Source of the DNA: Vitis vinifera
Lineage: Eukaryota; Streptophyta; Magnoliopsida; Vitales; Vitaceae
Assembly (NCBI RefSeq): GCF_030704535.1
Contig: NC_081818.1
Location: 23,290,001 to 23,354,000 of the forward strand
Length of the DNA stretch: 64,000 nucleotides
Direction: 5' to 3'
The translations under genes were made by a program, and so were the position numbers. Shown here piece by piece: positions 1 to 13,273 of this stretch. Each line of letters starts with the position of its first letter. The first letter of the stretch is position 1. The notes below the pieces were generated by a model, which was not told the DNA's origin, did not search any database, and was given only the letters and a program-made list of their open reading frames with translations.

Positions 1-182
1 TAGTTGTTAGATATATGACACATGTTTTACTACATGATTTAGGATACAATCCTCTACAAATGAACAAAATATTTATTAAATCAAAGGCATGAATTAGTAT
101 GTTAAGGAAATGAATGTAAGCTTGCTCAAGGAAATGTCTATGAAGTGTTGTAGTTGAACAAGAAGTTAAAAAAATGTAATAT

Positions 183-880
183 GTTAACCTACCAATTTTA
201 CTCTAGAGGTTAAGGCTAGCAGATATTAGGGGAATAGTATCTAGGCAAATAGTATATACTAGGTAAACACTCCTTGATATAGGTGGCCTCGTATGGTCAA
301 TAATATATACTAGGTAAACACTAACTAATATACATGGCCTCGTATGGTCATACCCATCTGTGGAGAGGCAATTCTAGTTAAGCAAAACTCTCATACCATG
401 TTAACTAAATAATTTGACCCAAAATGACTAGACTATTAAGAAATGGGTTAACATTCTATACTAGACTAATACTATCTAGTGGAACAATACATCTTTCATT
501 GTTGTATCGAAACATGTTCTTGATTGCTATGTTGTTAACCTACCAATTTTACTCCAAAGGTTAAGGTGACAAATAATAGGGGAATAGTATCTAGGCAAAT
601 AGTATATACTAGGTAAACACTCCCTGATATGTGTGGCCTCATATGATCAATAATATATACTAGGTAAACACTCATTGATATGTGTGGCCTCGTATGGTCA
701 TACCCATATGTAAAGAGGCAATTCTAGTTAATCAGAACTCTTATACTATATTAATTAAATAATTTACCCAAAATGACTAGATTGTTAAGCAATGAGTTAA
801 CATTCTATATTGTACTAATAATATCTAGTAAAAGAGTACATCTTTCATTTTTGTATCAAAATATGTTGTTGAGTGCTATG
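183..880. repeat. Tandem duplication, two copies of a 351-bp unit
   Basis: Copy 1 runs 183-533 and copy 2 runs 534-880. Both start GTTAACCTACCAATTTTACT and stay alignable to a shared TGCTATG end. Inside each copy a 51-bp sub-unit is itself repeated, with TATATACTAGGTAAACACT at about 253 and 304 in copy 1 and a matching pair in copy 2. Divergence between copies is visible but modest. There is no coding frame, and it sits in the probable MADS intron. Confidence 0.85.
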
Positions 881-2009
881 GATTGGAAATCTCTTGAACT
901 TAGTTTTGTTGAACTACCAACTTTACTTACCTAAAAGCCTCTTAACACCCCTCACATTCCACCTCATATCCGCATATGGAGAGACATAGAAAGATAGAAG
1001 AGAATATCCACACATGGAGATACATAGAAAGATAGAGGAGAGAGAGATAAACAAATGCAAATAACCATTTTTGGATTTACAAACATGCAAATTGTAGAGA
1101 GGTGACTCAAACACATAGCCTTCACTCAAATCAAAATTTACTATCAGGTTGAACTACCAACTTTCTTAAAAGTTTAAACTTGCAAGATTTGGATTCATTA
1201 TGTATATCAGAACTTGTTTTTAAATGGACTAAAATTGAGATTGATTGTGGGATTGTAATAATGATTTATTTGATAATTAGGAAATAAAACCTCATGCATC
1301 AAGGTAGAAAGTCCACCCTTTTTTTGGTTTGGTCTCATTTGTGAGACAACTAATTTATATACTTCATGTTATACTTGGTATATTTATTGGAAAGTTTCTT
1401 AAATTTATATTTCAAGTATATTTTTTAAAAAGAATATTATAAATAATATTTATATATATTAGTGTTTCCTTTGACAAAAAAAATATTATGCATAATATTT
1501 AATATATTAATATTTTCTTGTAAAAAAATTATTTTTTTACTTTATAAGGAAAGTTTTCAAAAAAATTATAAGAATTAAGATGAATTTGATGAAGAGTACT
1601 AAATGTGAGAGGTAAAGATGTAACGAAGAGTAGGAGAGACATGATGGAACAAGGCTCCTATTCATGCTGTTTTACAAGTGGGGAAAAATTAATAGACATT
1701 GGAAGGTCTCATCTAGCGGGAGCTCGAAGGATTTACAAGCAAAACCTAACATAGATACCATAAATATCAAGGTAGGATGTTATGATGAAATAAGAGAATT
1801 AACATCGTACGATGCCAGCCCCTCGTCCCCTTGTAAATAAACTCTGTGATGAAATACATGATCCTGTCAGAGTTGGATTTAATGAATTATGAGGTACACC
1901 ATGGTCTTTTGACCCTTAGAGCATCTCTTACAACAGTGATAAAATAACAACATCAAAATTATTTTAATTTTTTTAATATAAATGATAAAATAACAACGTC
2001 AAATTGTAG

Positions 2010-2237
2010 TACATTACTTCGATGTATAATGCTAAAGATGAAATGTCAACGGAAATTGGCATCCATCCCAATGGTGCTGTTAGATTAGATCCTGGACTTA
2101 TTTTGAAAAAACCTTTGCAATTCTTAGTATTTGGAGTGCCTGATATTGGTGAAATTTCGAGAGAAAATGGGACCAATACATTACTAGGAGGAGACATATC
2201 AAAAGGCACATTAAATCTCAGCTGTGAGGACTTCAAG
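2010..2237 (+). pseudogene. Unidentified exon-like open stretch
   Basis: A 76-codon open frame starts directly after a TAG that could serve as an acceptor and ends at AAG followed by GTATAA, a good plant donor, in phase 0. The product contains GIHPNGAVRLDPGLILKKP and FVFGVPDIGEI-like text with a balanced amino-acid composition, unlike the random frames around it. I do not recognise the family. No second exon was found nearby, and it lies antisense within the probable MADS intron. A captured or decayed gene fragment is the simplest reading; chance is possible. Confidence 0.3.
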
Positions 2238-5200
2238 GTATAATATTTTATGGGTTAGTGTAATTACATAAAGATAAAGTCATCACACACAAACATGAGA
2301 ATTTAACATAACCAATCAGAAAGAAAATTAGTTCTCCTAATTTGATTTCCAATAGACTTTTATAACCTTATAAACGTTATAAAATGAAACAAAAAAATAT
2401 TATTCATATATTTTTTGTCTCAAATTATTAATATTCAAAGCCCTTCTAAAAATGTAATAATAATCATACACACAAAAAAAAAAAAATGATGTCTTTAAAA
2501 TAAATTTCCCTAGCAATGGATATTTCTCAAAAGGACTACTAGAAATTGCAGTTGCACCAACCAGGCCTCGTGTTGGTCAAAGACATCTAGTAGGAATTAA
2601 AATAATGTTTTCAAGGAGTGCTTCCAAAAAACATCTTGAGAGGATATTTCTAGAAATTTTAAAATAATGTTTTTCATGCACTCTGATGAATGAAAATAAT
2701 AAAAGTGAATGTCAGAGCAAAATTTTTGGAAAAGTAATTTTCATTTTAGATATCAAACACTATAATATATTAAATTGAGGATTGTCATACGTCTCAATGA
2801 GGGAGGCTCTTTGTTGAAGTTATCCAATAACAAATACGGAAAGCTTTAATCATGAAATTCTAAGACACTCTAGTTTGAAGTCAATTCACGTGAGCATGCT
2901 CCTAGACTTTGCATCCGAATCAACGAACAAGATATTTTATTACCACGGCACTGTGAGTCTATTCACATGATTAATAGATATCTTGCTCTCTCATGTCTCA
3001 ACCTTCCACTCCATTCAACCAAGTTGGCAGTACAGTACATGTATATAAACTTGTGCATGTCCATGGAAATCATGTATAAATTACTAGCAATAAACTAGAG
3101 AAAATAATTCAGGCCACTTCTTCACAAAGACAGAAGTGAGTACAAAATAGTTAGACATGGATTTCATTCTTTTTCTTCAGAAAACAGTAGTGACCATGAT
3201 AAGTACTTGACATGTTCTGTGAAATGATTGGGTTGCTTTCTGATTCACCAGGGATTTGTTAATAACTGTTACATTATTAATGGGGGGTTAACAGACATTA
3301 GACAATTATTCATAACTAGAAAATGCATATAAAAGAGAAAATATACATCACCACTCTTCTCCTGAAACATGTCTGATAGAAAACAATCAAGAAATTCTGA
3401 ACTAGAAGGCTACATATAACATTTTTCAATGTTAGATACTTGTTCTATTCTTCTCATATATGTTAAAATTTCTTTACTTAATTATGTGTACTGAATTGGC
3501 TTAGTGTTGATACACCAATTAGATCAAACCCTTAAAACTTTATCCAAAAAGAAAAAAAATTGAAGAAGAAAAATGGTCCCTAGGATCCTACCAAAGGAAG
3601 GTGCCCAACTCCTGCATTCTTTCACCCGATAAACTCAAAATCCACTCCGCCTTAAGCTAATGCAGATCTTTCATTTATTCTTCACGATTTTTATTAACTC
3701 CAATTGCCAAAGTTCTGTCATCAGCATCTGCATAGATCCTTATAAACAACCCAACATTTTGTACTAGAAAGAACTCTTTTTTACACAGTTGGTTCACAAA
3801 ATAACTCTAAACCACACTAGATTGCATAAATGAATTATTTTGTCCCAGTTGGAAAGAACAGTATATATTTATTAGCTGTTTGCTGATTGTTCTTGGAGAG
3901 CAAATTTGATAAATTGACATTCCATCTCTTGCATCGATATAATTGTAACCTAGTTAAGGAGCTCATTTATGATGAGAAACCTATTGGTAATTTATGAAAA
4001 GAAACGTAACTTTTGTCAAACAATGAATGATAAATTCCTACAAATGAATTCAGTAATGGAAAAAGACTCACCCCTTTTGGAAAAATGTTAGGAGAAGAAG
4101 ATAAGGAGACAAAAATTATTAGTAGTGATGAGAAACCATGGGCAGAAGAAGTTGAAGAAAATGAATAGTAGTGATCAGAGGAATCAGCAATGGTGAAGAG
4201 AAATGGTAATAAAAAGGAGCATGTAAAACTTTTCCCTCTACTTTTCCTCCATTTTCATCACAAAATTTCCTTCCTTTTTTTTTTTGAAAAATACAAAATA
4301 AAATACTTTAATATTTTGTTAGTATTTTTATTTTCCTTATCATCCAAATATTAAAAATAAGTATTTTTTTTTTCTATTAGTTTTCTGAAATCAAACATGC
4401 ATCAAGCAAATTAAAAACTGGACTTGCCTGGGAAAAGATGTGTCCTTACCACCTATAAAAGACTTAATAAGACAAATCTTTCTAGTCAAATTTCATACCG
4501 ATGATCCCAATTAAAGCCAGAATGAATAAACAAAAAAAATGAATAAAGCATATGGTGAAACATGAGGCTCTACAACAATTTCAGTGTTTGGATAAGAATA
4601 AAAGAAGAATTTTTCTCTCAAAAAGACCCTGAAATAGGGAGTTTCCAACATGTTAACCGAAAGAAAGGGAAAAGAAAGAAGTTGTTCAAGACGATGATCT
4701 GCTAAACTTCATGCAGGCTGCTTAATATCTGAACTTAGTTCTGTAAAAAGAAAGACCTAAAATAGTGAAGATTTCATTAGTAAAGCAATGTGAAGAAAAA
4801 CACACAAGGACATCGATAGATGCAAACGTACACAATCGAATCAGGGAAAAAAACAGAAGAAAAGGCTGCATATATGTTTCAGATCTCTCAGTGCAAGAAA
4901 CAAAAACTCAAGATCAGACCAAATAAACTTGACCACAAATACGAAAAATCAAAACAGACTGAACTAAAATCAATCCAACCATCATCATCAAAATAAGCAA
5001 AGAACGCAGCTTTGGAGCTCATAAAAACCCCAACCTCATCAACGTCAAAAAATTCTCATTCCGAAAATAGAAAAAAGAGAAAGAAACACGAGTTCGAGGT
5101 AGATGATAGAGAGCTGAAGACGATTTCTTTGCCGAAGCAAGAACACATAAAATCGAAAATCAACAAAAATCAACCAAATAAAATCAAGAAATCAAACAGA

Positions 5201-5266
5201 TCCAATATGAAGACATGCGTTTGTGAATATGCGTAGATATAGGAAAAGAGGAATCAAAGAGAGGAC

Positions 5267-5451
5267 CTTGAGCTGCTGCAGAACTCATAGAGCTTTCCAC
5301 GGGTGGAGAAGATGATGAGAGCGACCTCAGCATCACAAAGGACTGAGAGCTCATAAGCTTTCTTGAGAAGTCCATTTCTTCTCTTTGCAAATGTCACCTG
5401 TCTGTTTATTTTGTTCTCTATCCTCTTCAGCTCCACTCTTCCCCTCCCCAT
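5267..5451 (-). CDS. SEPALLATA-type MADS-box transcription factor, exon 1 only
   Basis: Exon 1 encodes a complete type II MADS domain, starting [18 protein letters not shown] and ending in LYEFCSSS, with the I-I-F-S-T-R-G core. Proteins of this family are nuclear and bind CArG boxes as dimers or tetramers, specifying floral organ and meristem identity. The E-L-K start and the F-C-S-S-S end are typical of SEP (AGL2/AGL9) genes; AGL6 proteins usually have a different residue in the FCSSS position. The exon is exactly 185 bp, ending AG before GT at 5266-5265, the canonical first-exon size and phase. An in-frame ATG lies four codons upstream (5463), but the family start at 5451 is preferred. The I, K and C regions are not in the window, so the subclade (SEP1/2 versus SEP3/4) cannot be decided. 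Confidence 0.93.
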
Positions 5452-8400
5452 TTCCTCTCTCAATCCTTCTTCCTCTCCTTTATATCAATCTCTTTCTATA
5501 TATATATTAATCTGAAAATATCAATGAGTGCAACCAAAATAGTGTAAAACACTGTTAGAAAGAGATGGATCCTGAAAACCCTAGAGAGAGACAGACATAT
5601 AAAGGGAGGAGGGTAGTGTATTTGCCTATCTTCTACCTTTGTTTCTTTCAGTTGGCTTTTAACCTTAGGCTTCTCCTCTTACACCAGAAATGAAGTTAGG
5701 GTTGGTGTTCTTTCTAGTTTCATTCCTATTCTTTTTCTTTTTTTTTTTTTTTTTTTGCCCTTTTCTGATTTTCTTTTTCAAACCTATCACCACGCCCATC
5801 AAAGGCGCGTGCCAAACTGTGAGAAGGTGATGCTAGGGAAGATGCACAACGCGCCACGGTGGAAAGTGGGGAAGGGGTGCTACTTTCTGAGCTAATCAAT
5901 GTTATTTGGCTTGTAATGACTTGAGAGGGATCAGAACAGAACGTCGTCACCAACCCTAAAATGGATCTCCACCTGTCGCCGTCTCATTGGTTTAATATCT
6001 CTGTAATGCCAAATTGTTCCGTCCCACTCTCCCACTTCATGCAATTTCATTGATAAAATTATACAATAACAATTACAACCTCGTTATTAACCACCTAAGG
6101 TTTGTGTTTTTTTTCATTTTTTTTAATAACCAAAAAACTTTTCATCACCATCGAGTCTTTTCCGTCTTCATAAGGACTCAAATTTCAAGATATTGATCAC
6201 ATTTGTCACAATCAATATCGAGAAATTTAAGACATTCAATTGTTAATAGGAATTAAGACCGTACACTTTTATCAGATATGATATCTGATATTAATCATAT
6301 ATGTTAACTTCATGAGTCGGGATTTGTTTGATAATTAATTTGATGAGACTTAAGTTAGCTTTATAAGCAATAATTTTGTTTGATGATTTATTTGACAAGA
6401 CTTATTATGTCGTGTTACAATTAAAGATGAGGGCAATGAAATCAAGAAATCCAATCAAATAGAAGTTATAACAAGAAGAGCCAAAGCAATAAAGTAAAGG
6501 AAAAGAAATGTGAAAAAAGAAAGGAGGGGGGGAGAGGGGGGATGCCATAAGAAAGGAAGAAGCACGAGGAGGAGATAAGACATGGGGCAATATACAAGGG
6601 GGTCCTGGTGATGTGGCCTGTCATGGAAGAAGAAAAACTTTTTCCCATTTTATAAATGACGTGTGATGGGAACAGCCCCCAACCTTTGCATGTGTGTGGT
6701 GTGGGCTCTCATTCATGTATAGTCGTCTCGTATGGGTGCTTCTGGCTACCACTCATGTTTCAAGTACACTGCCTCTATTCATTTCAACCCCCTTTTCAAG
6801 TCAATTTTCACCTAATTTCAATGCACCTTCCCTCTAATTTGATGACTCCTTTGAAAGATATGAATTGATTTGCATATACATATGGGGTACATTGTGATTA
6901 GTCTCATTTTTTTTATAATAATTGTGGTACTTGGGTACTATATAACCATAACAGGCCCCTTTACTAAAAGTAGTCTAAATCTAAATTGAGCTATTATTAA
7001 TTTGAAATAGTAAAGGAAATTATAATTACTCTTTTATTGTGAAATTCAATTTTAACGTACATTCTCAAGGAGTGAAAAATCCAATAATTATTAGGCCGTT
7101 AAAGCATTGGAATTCTTCAAAAAGCAATATTCCACATTGACTAGGCATGATCAAACATGCATGACCATATGCACACCTTGCAATTCCTTGACATTATATG
7201 GAGGCACTAATGGCGGGTTAAGAGATGTATCACTATTCATAGTAGAGTTGATTGAGATGAAGATGCTTCTGTCAATAGGCAACTTAAATGCATGTTGAGG
7301 TACTACAAAAGAAAAAACTACAAAATTCAATCCAATTTATTATTATCGATTAGTTAACATGTTGGTTAACCGTATTTTGAAACATGAAAAAAAAAATTAT
7401 TTGCTTATCAAATTATTTATTAATCCATGAAAAAAATTAGACAAAAGACATAAACAAATTCACTATTTATTTTATGTCAAGCAATACATAGAGTAACACT
7501 CGATTTAGTAGTAAAAGCAAAACATGTAGGGAGATTGATTCATCAAATTCTCATTGAAATAAGATCCACACAAGGAACATATCATAAAATCATGCATTAA
7601 TTATTATCATGAATTACACTTTATATCAAGAGGGCTTTTTTGGTTGATCTTTCTTTTATCCTAAGGGTGTTTGTTTTTTTACTTAATTTTAAATAAAACT
7701 TAAAACTAAAAATTAGTTCATAGTTTTAAGTATTAAATTGTTTATTTCTAAATATTTTATTTTAATTAAGAATTAAAATTTTTTAAAAAACCAAAAAATT
7801 ACTTTTAACATTTAAAAAAAAACTTAATATTTTGATTTTTTTTCTATTTAATTATTATTTTTAAATAAGTAATAAGTTAACCCTTTAAAAATTATGATTT
7901 TAATTTCAATTTCAATTTTCAATAACAAAAAACATAACGTTTTTCACAAACAAGGTCCTTTTATGGTTAAAAGGACAAATTTAAATTTTTCGTTTTGAGG
8001 AAAATGTTTCTTATCCTCAAATATTGCTAAATATGGTGTTTTGTTTCTAAACTATTGCTTTTAATATTTAAAAAAATTCTCTCAAATAGATTTTAAAATA
8101 AAATATATTACTTTAAGTATAAAAATCTTTTATAATCATGGTATGGTTAATAATAGTTCAATATATGATATTCTTATAATTTAGGGTTTTTTGTCAAAAT
8201 ATTTCAAATTAAAAGTTTTTTTTAAATTTTATCAAACACTTAATTTCAAAAAAAAAAATATTTTTTAGATTAAAAACATTTCATAAAATCACTATCAAAC
8301 AAATTCTAATTCTATTTTTTTTCTTATTCTTAAAAAAAAAAAAAGTATTAACAAGATGCTATTTTATATTTTTATTTTTTATTTTGTGACAACATACCGG

Positions 8401-10263
8401 TATTTTGATTTTTTACTTTATTAATTTTCTAATTTAAATCACATTTTTCTTTTTCTCTTTCTTTCTTTCTATCGCTAACTGCAACTGCATAGCTTTGATT
8501 AAATCTCTTCATTCAAAAGTAGATACATATAAAAATTAATAACATGATGAGTGGAAGGAGCAAGCACGAAAGAGAGGAAACATGTGACATGATTAGATGC
8601 CGGGCAATGAATATGTTTGGCCATAGGCAGTGACAAATCTTCTCATTCGAAAAATATTTTGAAGTAGAAAACGGCTAAATGCAAATTAAAGACCACTTAG
8701 ACTATGATTCATCTAAAAGTAGTACAATGATTCAACTTGATTTGGAGAGAAGAAACGTATGCCCATAGCTAGCTTTCATTTCTTAAAGTGACAACTACCA
8801 GCCACGCTACTGCGCTCCATTCGCAAATTATCCAGCATCCTATGTTTTATATTCTTCCTGAACTATGCTTGCATATTGTATTAGCCTTTTGCGGCGCGAC
8901 CATGTCTGCCCAATTACAACTCCAATTGATTGAGGATTCTTATTTTTAGGTAATTTTTTTTCCTAATTATAGACATTATATTAACTATTTCACTGTTATA
9001 TTCCACACCCAAGGCATCTGCTCTTACACTTATGATCAACATCTTAAGGTTAGGGTTTGTTGTTGTATGGTTTTCATAGTTGGGTTTTTATATTCATTAA
9101 AAAATTTAGGAAAAAAAATTGTTTAAAAATATATATTTTTTCCAATTTTTTTTATTATTTTATGACATCCAAATGTCTAAAAATATTTTTTATTTCTCAT
9201 AATATTTGTCAAGAACCCAAGAAAAAATTGTGTAATTTAAATATCATTTTATAAGGAGAAAAAAAAAAGACAAAAAACCTGAGAAAGGCAAGGAGTTGTC
9301 GGAGGGGGGTAAACCTAGTCACTATACATGTGTCAACATGTGAACTGATTTGTACGTACAATGTTAAAAAATGGACTGAACACCGGCTCCCGAGGATCAC
9401 CGTGGGTCAACATGAAAAGAATTAGCAAAAACGTGTCGGATGGTGATTGGGAGAAATTAATAGTGCCAGGTGAGGCAGACAATAATTGGGCAACGACCGT
9501 ACAAAAATCGGCGTCATAAGCGACACGCGTCGGGACAAGACAGGAGGAGAAGCGTAGGCGGTGGATGCGCCTGTCCGAGGCGTGCTGGGCACTGAGAGAA
9601 GAGTACTCTGGATACTGTGCAATTATGAGACTGCCCGTAAATGATAGATTTACCTGTTTGCCCATTGGCCCATTGACTCCCCCTTCTTTGTACCAAATGG
9701 TGTAAAAGGTGGGATCGGCACTTTGAACGGTAAACTTCTATTATTATCAAAATATTTAAAATATTCTATATATTTAATTGTCCCTCAAAATATTTTAATT
9801 CAAACAAATAATTCCTATTAAAAATTTAAAAGTAATTTTTTTATTTTGAAAACAGAAAATTTGTTTTCAAATATGTGGAATCTAGGTCCATGGTGCATAG
9901 ATACAAAAATGATTTGATATGAATAGGTGGCCCCTTTAATGGAGCAACGTCACTTCTAGTCGTCTGTCGAGGTTTGGAGTCTGGACCCAATTATTCTATT
10001 CCAAAAAGAGTGCATGCATGTCTTGTAATAATTTTGGAAAAGGGGGAAAAATATCATAGTTCAAATGTATCAGCAATGCCAAGCATGCATTCCATTTCAA
10101 TAATAATTCTGTCACTTTCCGACCCTAAATTATGATCTTATTATTCATCCAAAGCCTAGAGTCCAAAATAAGATGATTTATACAAATACTTGCAAACCAA
10201 TGGTCCAACATATAGTTGCCGACTTCTTTAATAAGTTAGAACTAAATAATTTAGCTGAAATGC
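5452..10263. other. Intergenic spacer between MADS and MYB genes
   Basis: The part next to 5452 is the MADS 5-prime leader and promoter. It is C/T-rich on the plus strand, with a TATATATA run at about 5499-5508 that could serve as the TATA box. A poly-T run lies at about 5734-5756. The rest is AT-rich with many short homopolymers. The block at about 9300-9700 is richer in G+C but has no coding signature I can defend. No RNA gene or transposon with clear ends was seen. Confidence 0.6.
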
Positions 10264-11235
10264 TTAGAAAATGTAGCCTCCATTGTAATAGTTTTGTGAT
10301 GAGTTCCCTCCGCCAGAAATAGTGTGATCTATAGTGTCGTCCAGGTTCCACAAGCCACCCCATAGGCCTTGATCCTCTCCCTGCAGATGATCTTGATACG
10401 TCACAGGCAAGCACAGATCTTCCAGTATAGTGGGGTACATGGAGGCCACCTGTTGCCTTGCTTGATGATCGTCAATCTCTTGATACATCACAGGCAAGCA
10501 TTGGTCCTCCATGGAAATCGCCTCTTGCTTCCCTTGTGCTTCACCCATTTTTCCATTCTCCAATTTGATCTCATGATCTTCCTGCTGCTGCTGCTGCTGC
10601 TGCTGCAGTTTTGGTTCTAGAGGTTGTTGAGCTTTTGGCTTTTGTTGTTTTTGGTTTTTCTTGAAGTGGGTTCTCCAGTAGTTTTTTATTTCGTTGTCCG
10701 TTCTCCCTGGTAAGTATCTGGCAATGGTGGACCATCTGTTCTTGCACATAGGAAATTAAGAATAGGAAAAACAATTCAATAGTGGCCTCATACACACACG
10801 TATATTTATATACAATTCAGAGGAAAGAGAAATTAGTGTAGAGAATATTTCATTACTTGTTACCCCAAAGAGCATGCAGTTCTATGATGATGCCCTCTTC
10901 CATTGTGGTTATATGGCCTCTCTTAAGACCAGGCCTCAGGTAATTCACCCACCTTAACCTACAGCTCTTGCCACTCCTATTCAACCCTGTCAACACAACC
11001 CAACACCAACCAAGACTAATCAATTATCGTCCAAAGAAAACTAAAAATATATAGCTGCCCTACATATCTTAAAAGGGTAGTCATATTTATTACCTGAACA
11101 TCTAGCAACAGAGCTCCATCTTCCCTCGCCATGGGAGCTGACATATTCAGAAAGAAGCTTGTCCTCTTCAGGAGTCCAGGGCCCTTTCCTCCAACCTTGA
11201 ACTGGAACTGATCCCCAACCCATCAATCCTACCAT
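10264..11235 (-). CDS. R2R3-MYB transcription factor, three exons, 247 aa
   Basis: Exons are 11094-11235, 10857-10986 and 10264-10735 (142, 130 and 472 bp). All introns are GT-AG, and the first two exons match the classic R2R3-MYB pattern, including the 130-bp second exon. R2 is at about residues 15-65 with its three tryptophans. R3 is at about 67-117 with isoleucine in place of the first tryptophan, and ends [14 protein letters not shown]. Such proteins bind MYB recognition elements in nuclear DNA. R3 lacks the usual bHLH-contact signature. The C-terminus has an eight-glutamine run and two copies of an E-D-x-C-L-P-V-x-Y-Q motif, then a glycine/asparagine-rich end. The N-terminal M-G-W-G form recalls MYB27/48/59-like proteins, but the subgroup is uncertain. 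Starting at 11235 adds four residues before a second possible Met at 11223. Confidence 0.93.
10582..10605 (-). repeat. CTG/CAG microsatellite in the MYB coding sequence
   Basis: Eight CTG units on the plus strand encode most of the polyglutamine run of the MYB on the minus strand. It lies in frame in exon 3, downstream of the DNA-binding domain. Length variation between alleles is likely. Confidence 0.95.
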
Positions 11236-11300
11236 TATTATTTCACTTTCAAACTTATGCTGTCTCCAAATTCTGTGACACATATTGCACAACGGCTTCT

Positions 11301-11308
11301 CTTATATA
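11301..11308 (-). promoter_or_regulatory. TATA box of the MYB gene
   Basis: The minus strand reads TATATAAG here, 66 bp upstream of the chosen ATG at 11235. That spacing gives a transcription start near 11275 and a short leader. It is the only good TATA element just upstream of this gene. Confidence 0.6.
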
Positions 11309-11861
11309 CCCACCCCCTCAGTCTGTCACTTCAATGTTTATATCACACCCTTGGTGATGATTTCATTAGCACTAAAATCTTTAAATACAATTCCACGCCT
11401 GTTCCTTCTCTTGAATCAATCCCAACATCCAGTAGTTTTAACCCAAGTGTTCTCACAGCGCTCGTCAGCTCATCGTATTCAGCCAACCAGAATGGAACAA
11501 GCAATCAGTCTACCAAGTCCATTGGATTGTACGGCATCTAGTTATGATCACGGCATATATTATCAAGGCCACTATGGAGACATTACAATTCCGTAACAAA
11601 GGCCACATTGTCAATCATAAGACCAGAGAAAGCATAATCTTGAGTCAGCCAAAATGGTAGTGGGTTGTTGATGTTTCCTTGAAAATGGCTTCCACCCCAA
11701 TGCTTGTGAGACATTTGTTGATCTGCATAATCTTTAATAGCATGCTTTAGTGTTTGTTTATTTACTTAATTAGCATTAAGAAGGTTCTGGGATGCCATTT
11801 TGGGTAATGGGGTATTTGAATATATAAGAAAGGCGTCCACATCGATGACTCACCTCGCCTA

Positions 11862-11888
11862 CACGTGGTCCTCGTTGCGCGTCACGTG
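11862..11888. promoter_or_regulatory. Pair of G-box (CACGTG) elements
   Basis: Two CACGTG palindromes at 11862-11867 and 11883-11888, 21 bp apart centre to centre (about two helical turns), each followed by G and one inside ACGTGGC. Such pairs act as abscisic-acid or bZIP/bHLH response elements in plants. They lie about 630 bp upstream of the MYB start; control of the MYB is inferred. Confidence 0.45.
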
Positions 11889-13273
11889 GCCCTCACAGTG
11901 TATAATTAGCATATTCAGCTTAATAGGGCATGTTTGATTTATTGGCTAAGCTCATTTGTTTAAGCTCAAAATGCCTATATGTAGGCACTGGTAGCCTGCA
12001 TAAACCATTCATTAATATAAAGGTTTCAAGATTCAGGGAAAGTTCAAGATCTTGTAATGTTACAGGATCACAGTGAGAATTGCTTCATCCGCAATTCTTT
12101 TTGGGTATTCTCCTTTTGGAGTTCCCCTACAAATTGGACTGTTTAGGAGGAACTAAAAGTGTGCCAAGCATATGCCTTGTTGCTGGTCGTCCTCTAATGC
12201 CTAAATCAATGGCCTCAAATCTAAGCTTTTCTGAGACATTTAGAGCCACCCATGTGTATAGATAGGTACAAAAGAAAGGGGGAAAGAGGATCTCCATGGG
12301 AAACATGTAATCATTCTATTTGTGTCTTTGAATAGAAAATTGAAGATATTTTGTGCCACAAACCTTCTAGATGGATCTAGTACTTATAATAAAATCATGG
12401 ACCCCATATGGATTAATTATGGATTAGTTGTGGAATTAGTGAGTAACACACGCCTCTCTACCGAAGTTTCTAGCATTCTCATAAACAGAGCTTTTTGGTT
12501 AGTAAGAAACCAAGATTATCAGGGACTTGATAAAATAAAGCTTCTTCTTCAATAAACTTAACGTTAGCATACAATAAAAAGCATGAGATTGAAAATTTTC
12601 CATTTTCATATTTTGCTTCATTCAAAAGTAATTCAATTCAGTGTTGCATTACCAACAACTTGACCTGAGTCATACAAAATTCCTACCAGCATCACCTTTA
12701 TAGAAGGGGAAGAAGCCTGTCGCTTTGTCATTAGTAAATGCTTTAGTTCCCCAAAGAGAAGGAAATTAGATATTTTGTCAGTAATTTGGGTGGCCATTTT
12801 TGGTGAAATATGCTTGTTGTCCATGTCTCCTTTACTGCAGTTTAGGGAAGTTACTCAGAATACATGTTATATTCATAACAACTAAGTAACTATCAGCATT
12901 TATATCCTTCTTTTCTAGAAATCAATTTGTTTTTCATTGAAACAAACAATGTTTGATGAGAAAGCTTCCTTGCTTCTTCCTGAAGTTGTACTAGGAATTT
13001 TCTTGTTCAGAATGATGCAGTAGCACAAAACAAACTAATGAAAGATCGATGCTCATTACTCAAATATAGCATAATACTTGTAACATACTGAACCATCTTT
13101 AGGACCCCTTGACGCGCTGTTACATTTTCTTTTATTCATTTTTTGCTCTTGGCATCTGAATGTCACGCAAACGAAATTCCTTTCAACATATTAGGTGGTT
13201 AATTTACATAGATGTTGCTCCTAAGGGAAGTATGATTACTCAATGAATGAACCCTAAAATGGTTGAGCTCCAC
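11889..13273. other. Spacer upstream of the MYB gene
   Basis: AT-rich sequence without a convincing frame or RNA gene. Short open stretches around 12080-12555 have no family resemblance and no consistent splice context. The right end abuts the LTR-like block at 13274. Confidence 0.55.

Larger units (their letters stand above)
1..5266 (-). other. Intron 1 of the MADS gene (probable), running off the left edge
   Basis: This stretch follows the GT donor at 5266-5265 of the MADS exon. I looked on the minus strand for the expected second exon of a SEP gene, which encodes the start of the K-domain linker after the MADS box, and found nothing resembling it. The intron therefore probably continues beyond the window. 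The stretch is AT-rich and holds the tandem duplication at 183-880 and an exon-like open stretch on the opposite strand at 2010-2237. Otherwise I see no gene. That the rest of the gene lies outside the window is an inference. Confidence 0.5.

Noticed and set aside
7655-7960. GGGTGTTTGTTT ... CAAACAAGGTCC ends reminiscent of a hAT MITE
   Set aside because: The inverted ends match over too few bases, and no 8-bp duplication was found.
9333-9750. GC-richer island with overlapping minus-strand frames
   Set aside because: Three different frames overlap, none has recognisable text, and no promoter or splice logic is visible.
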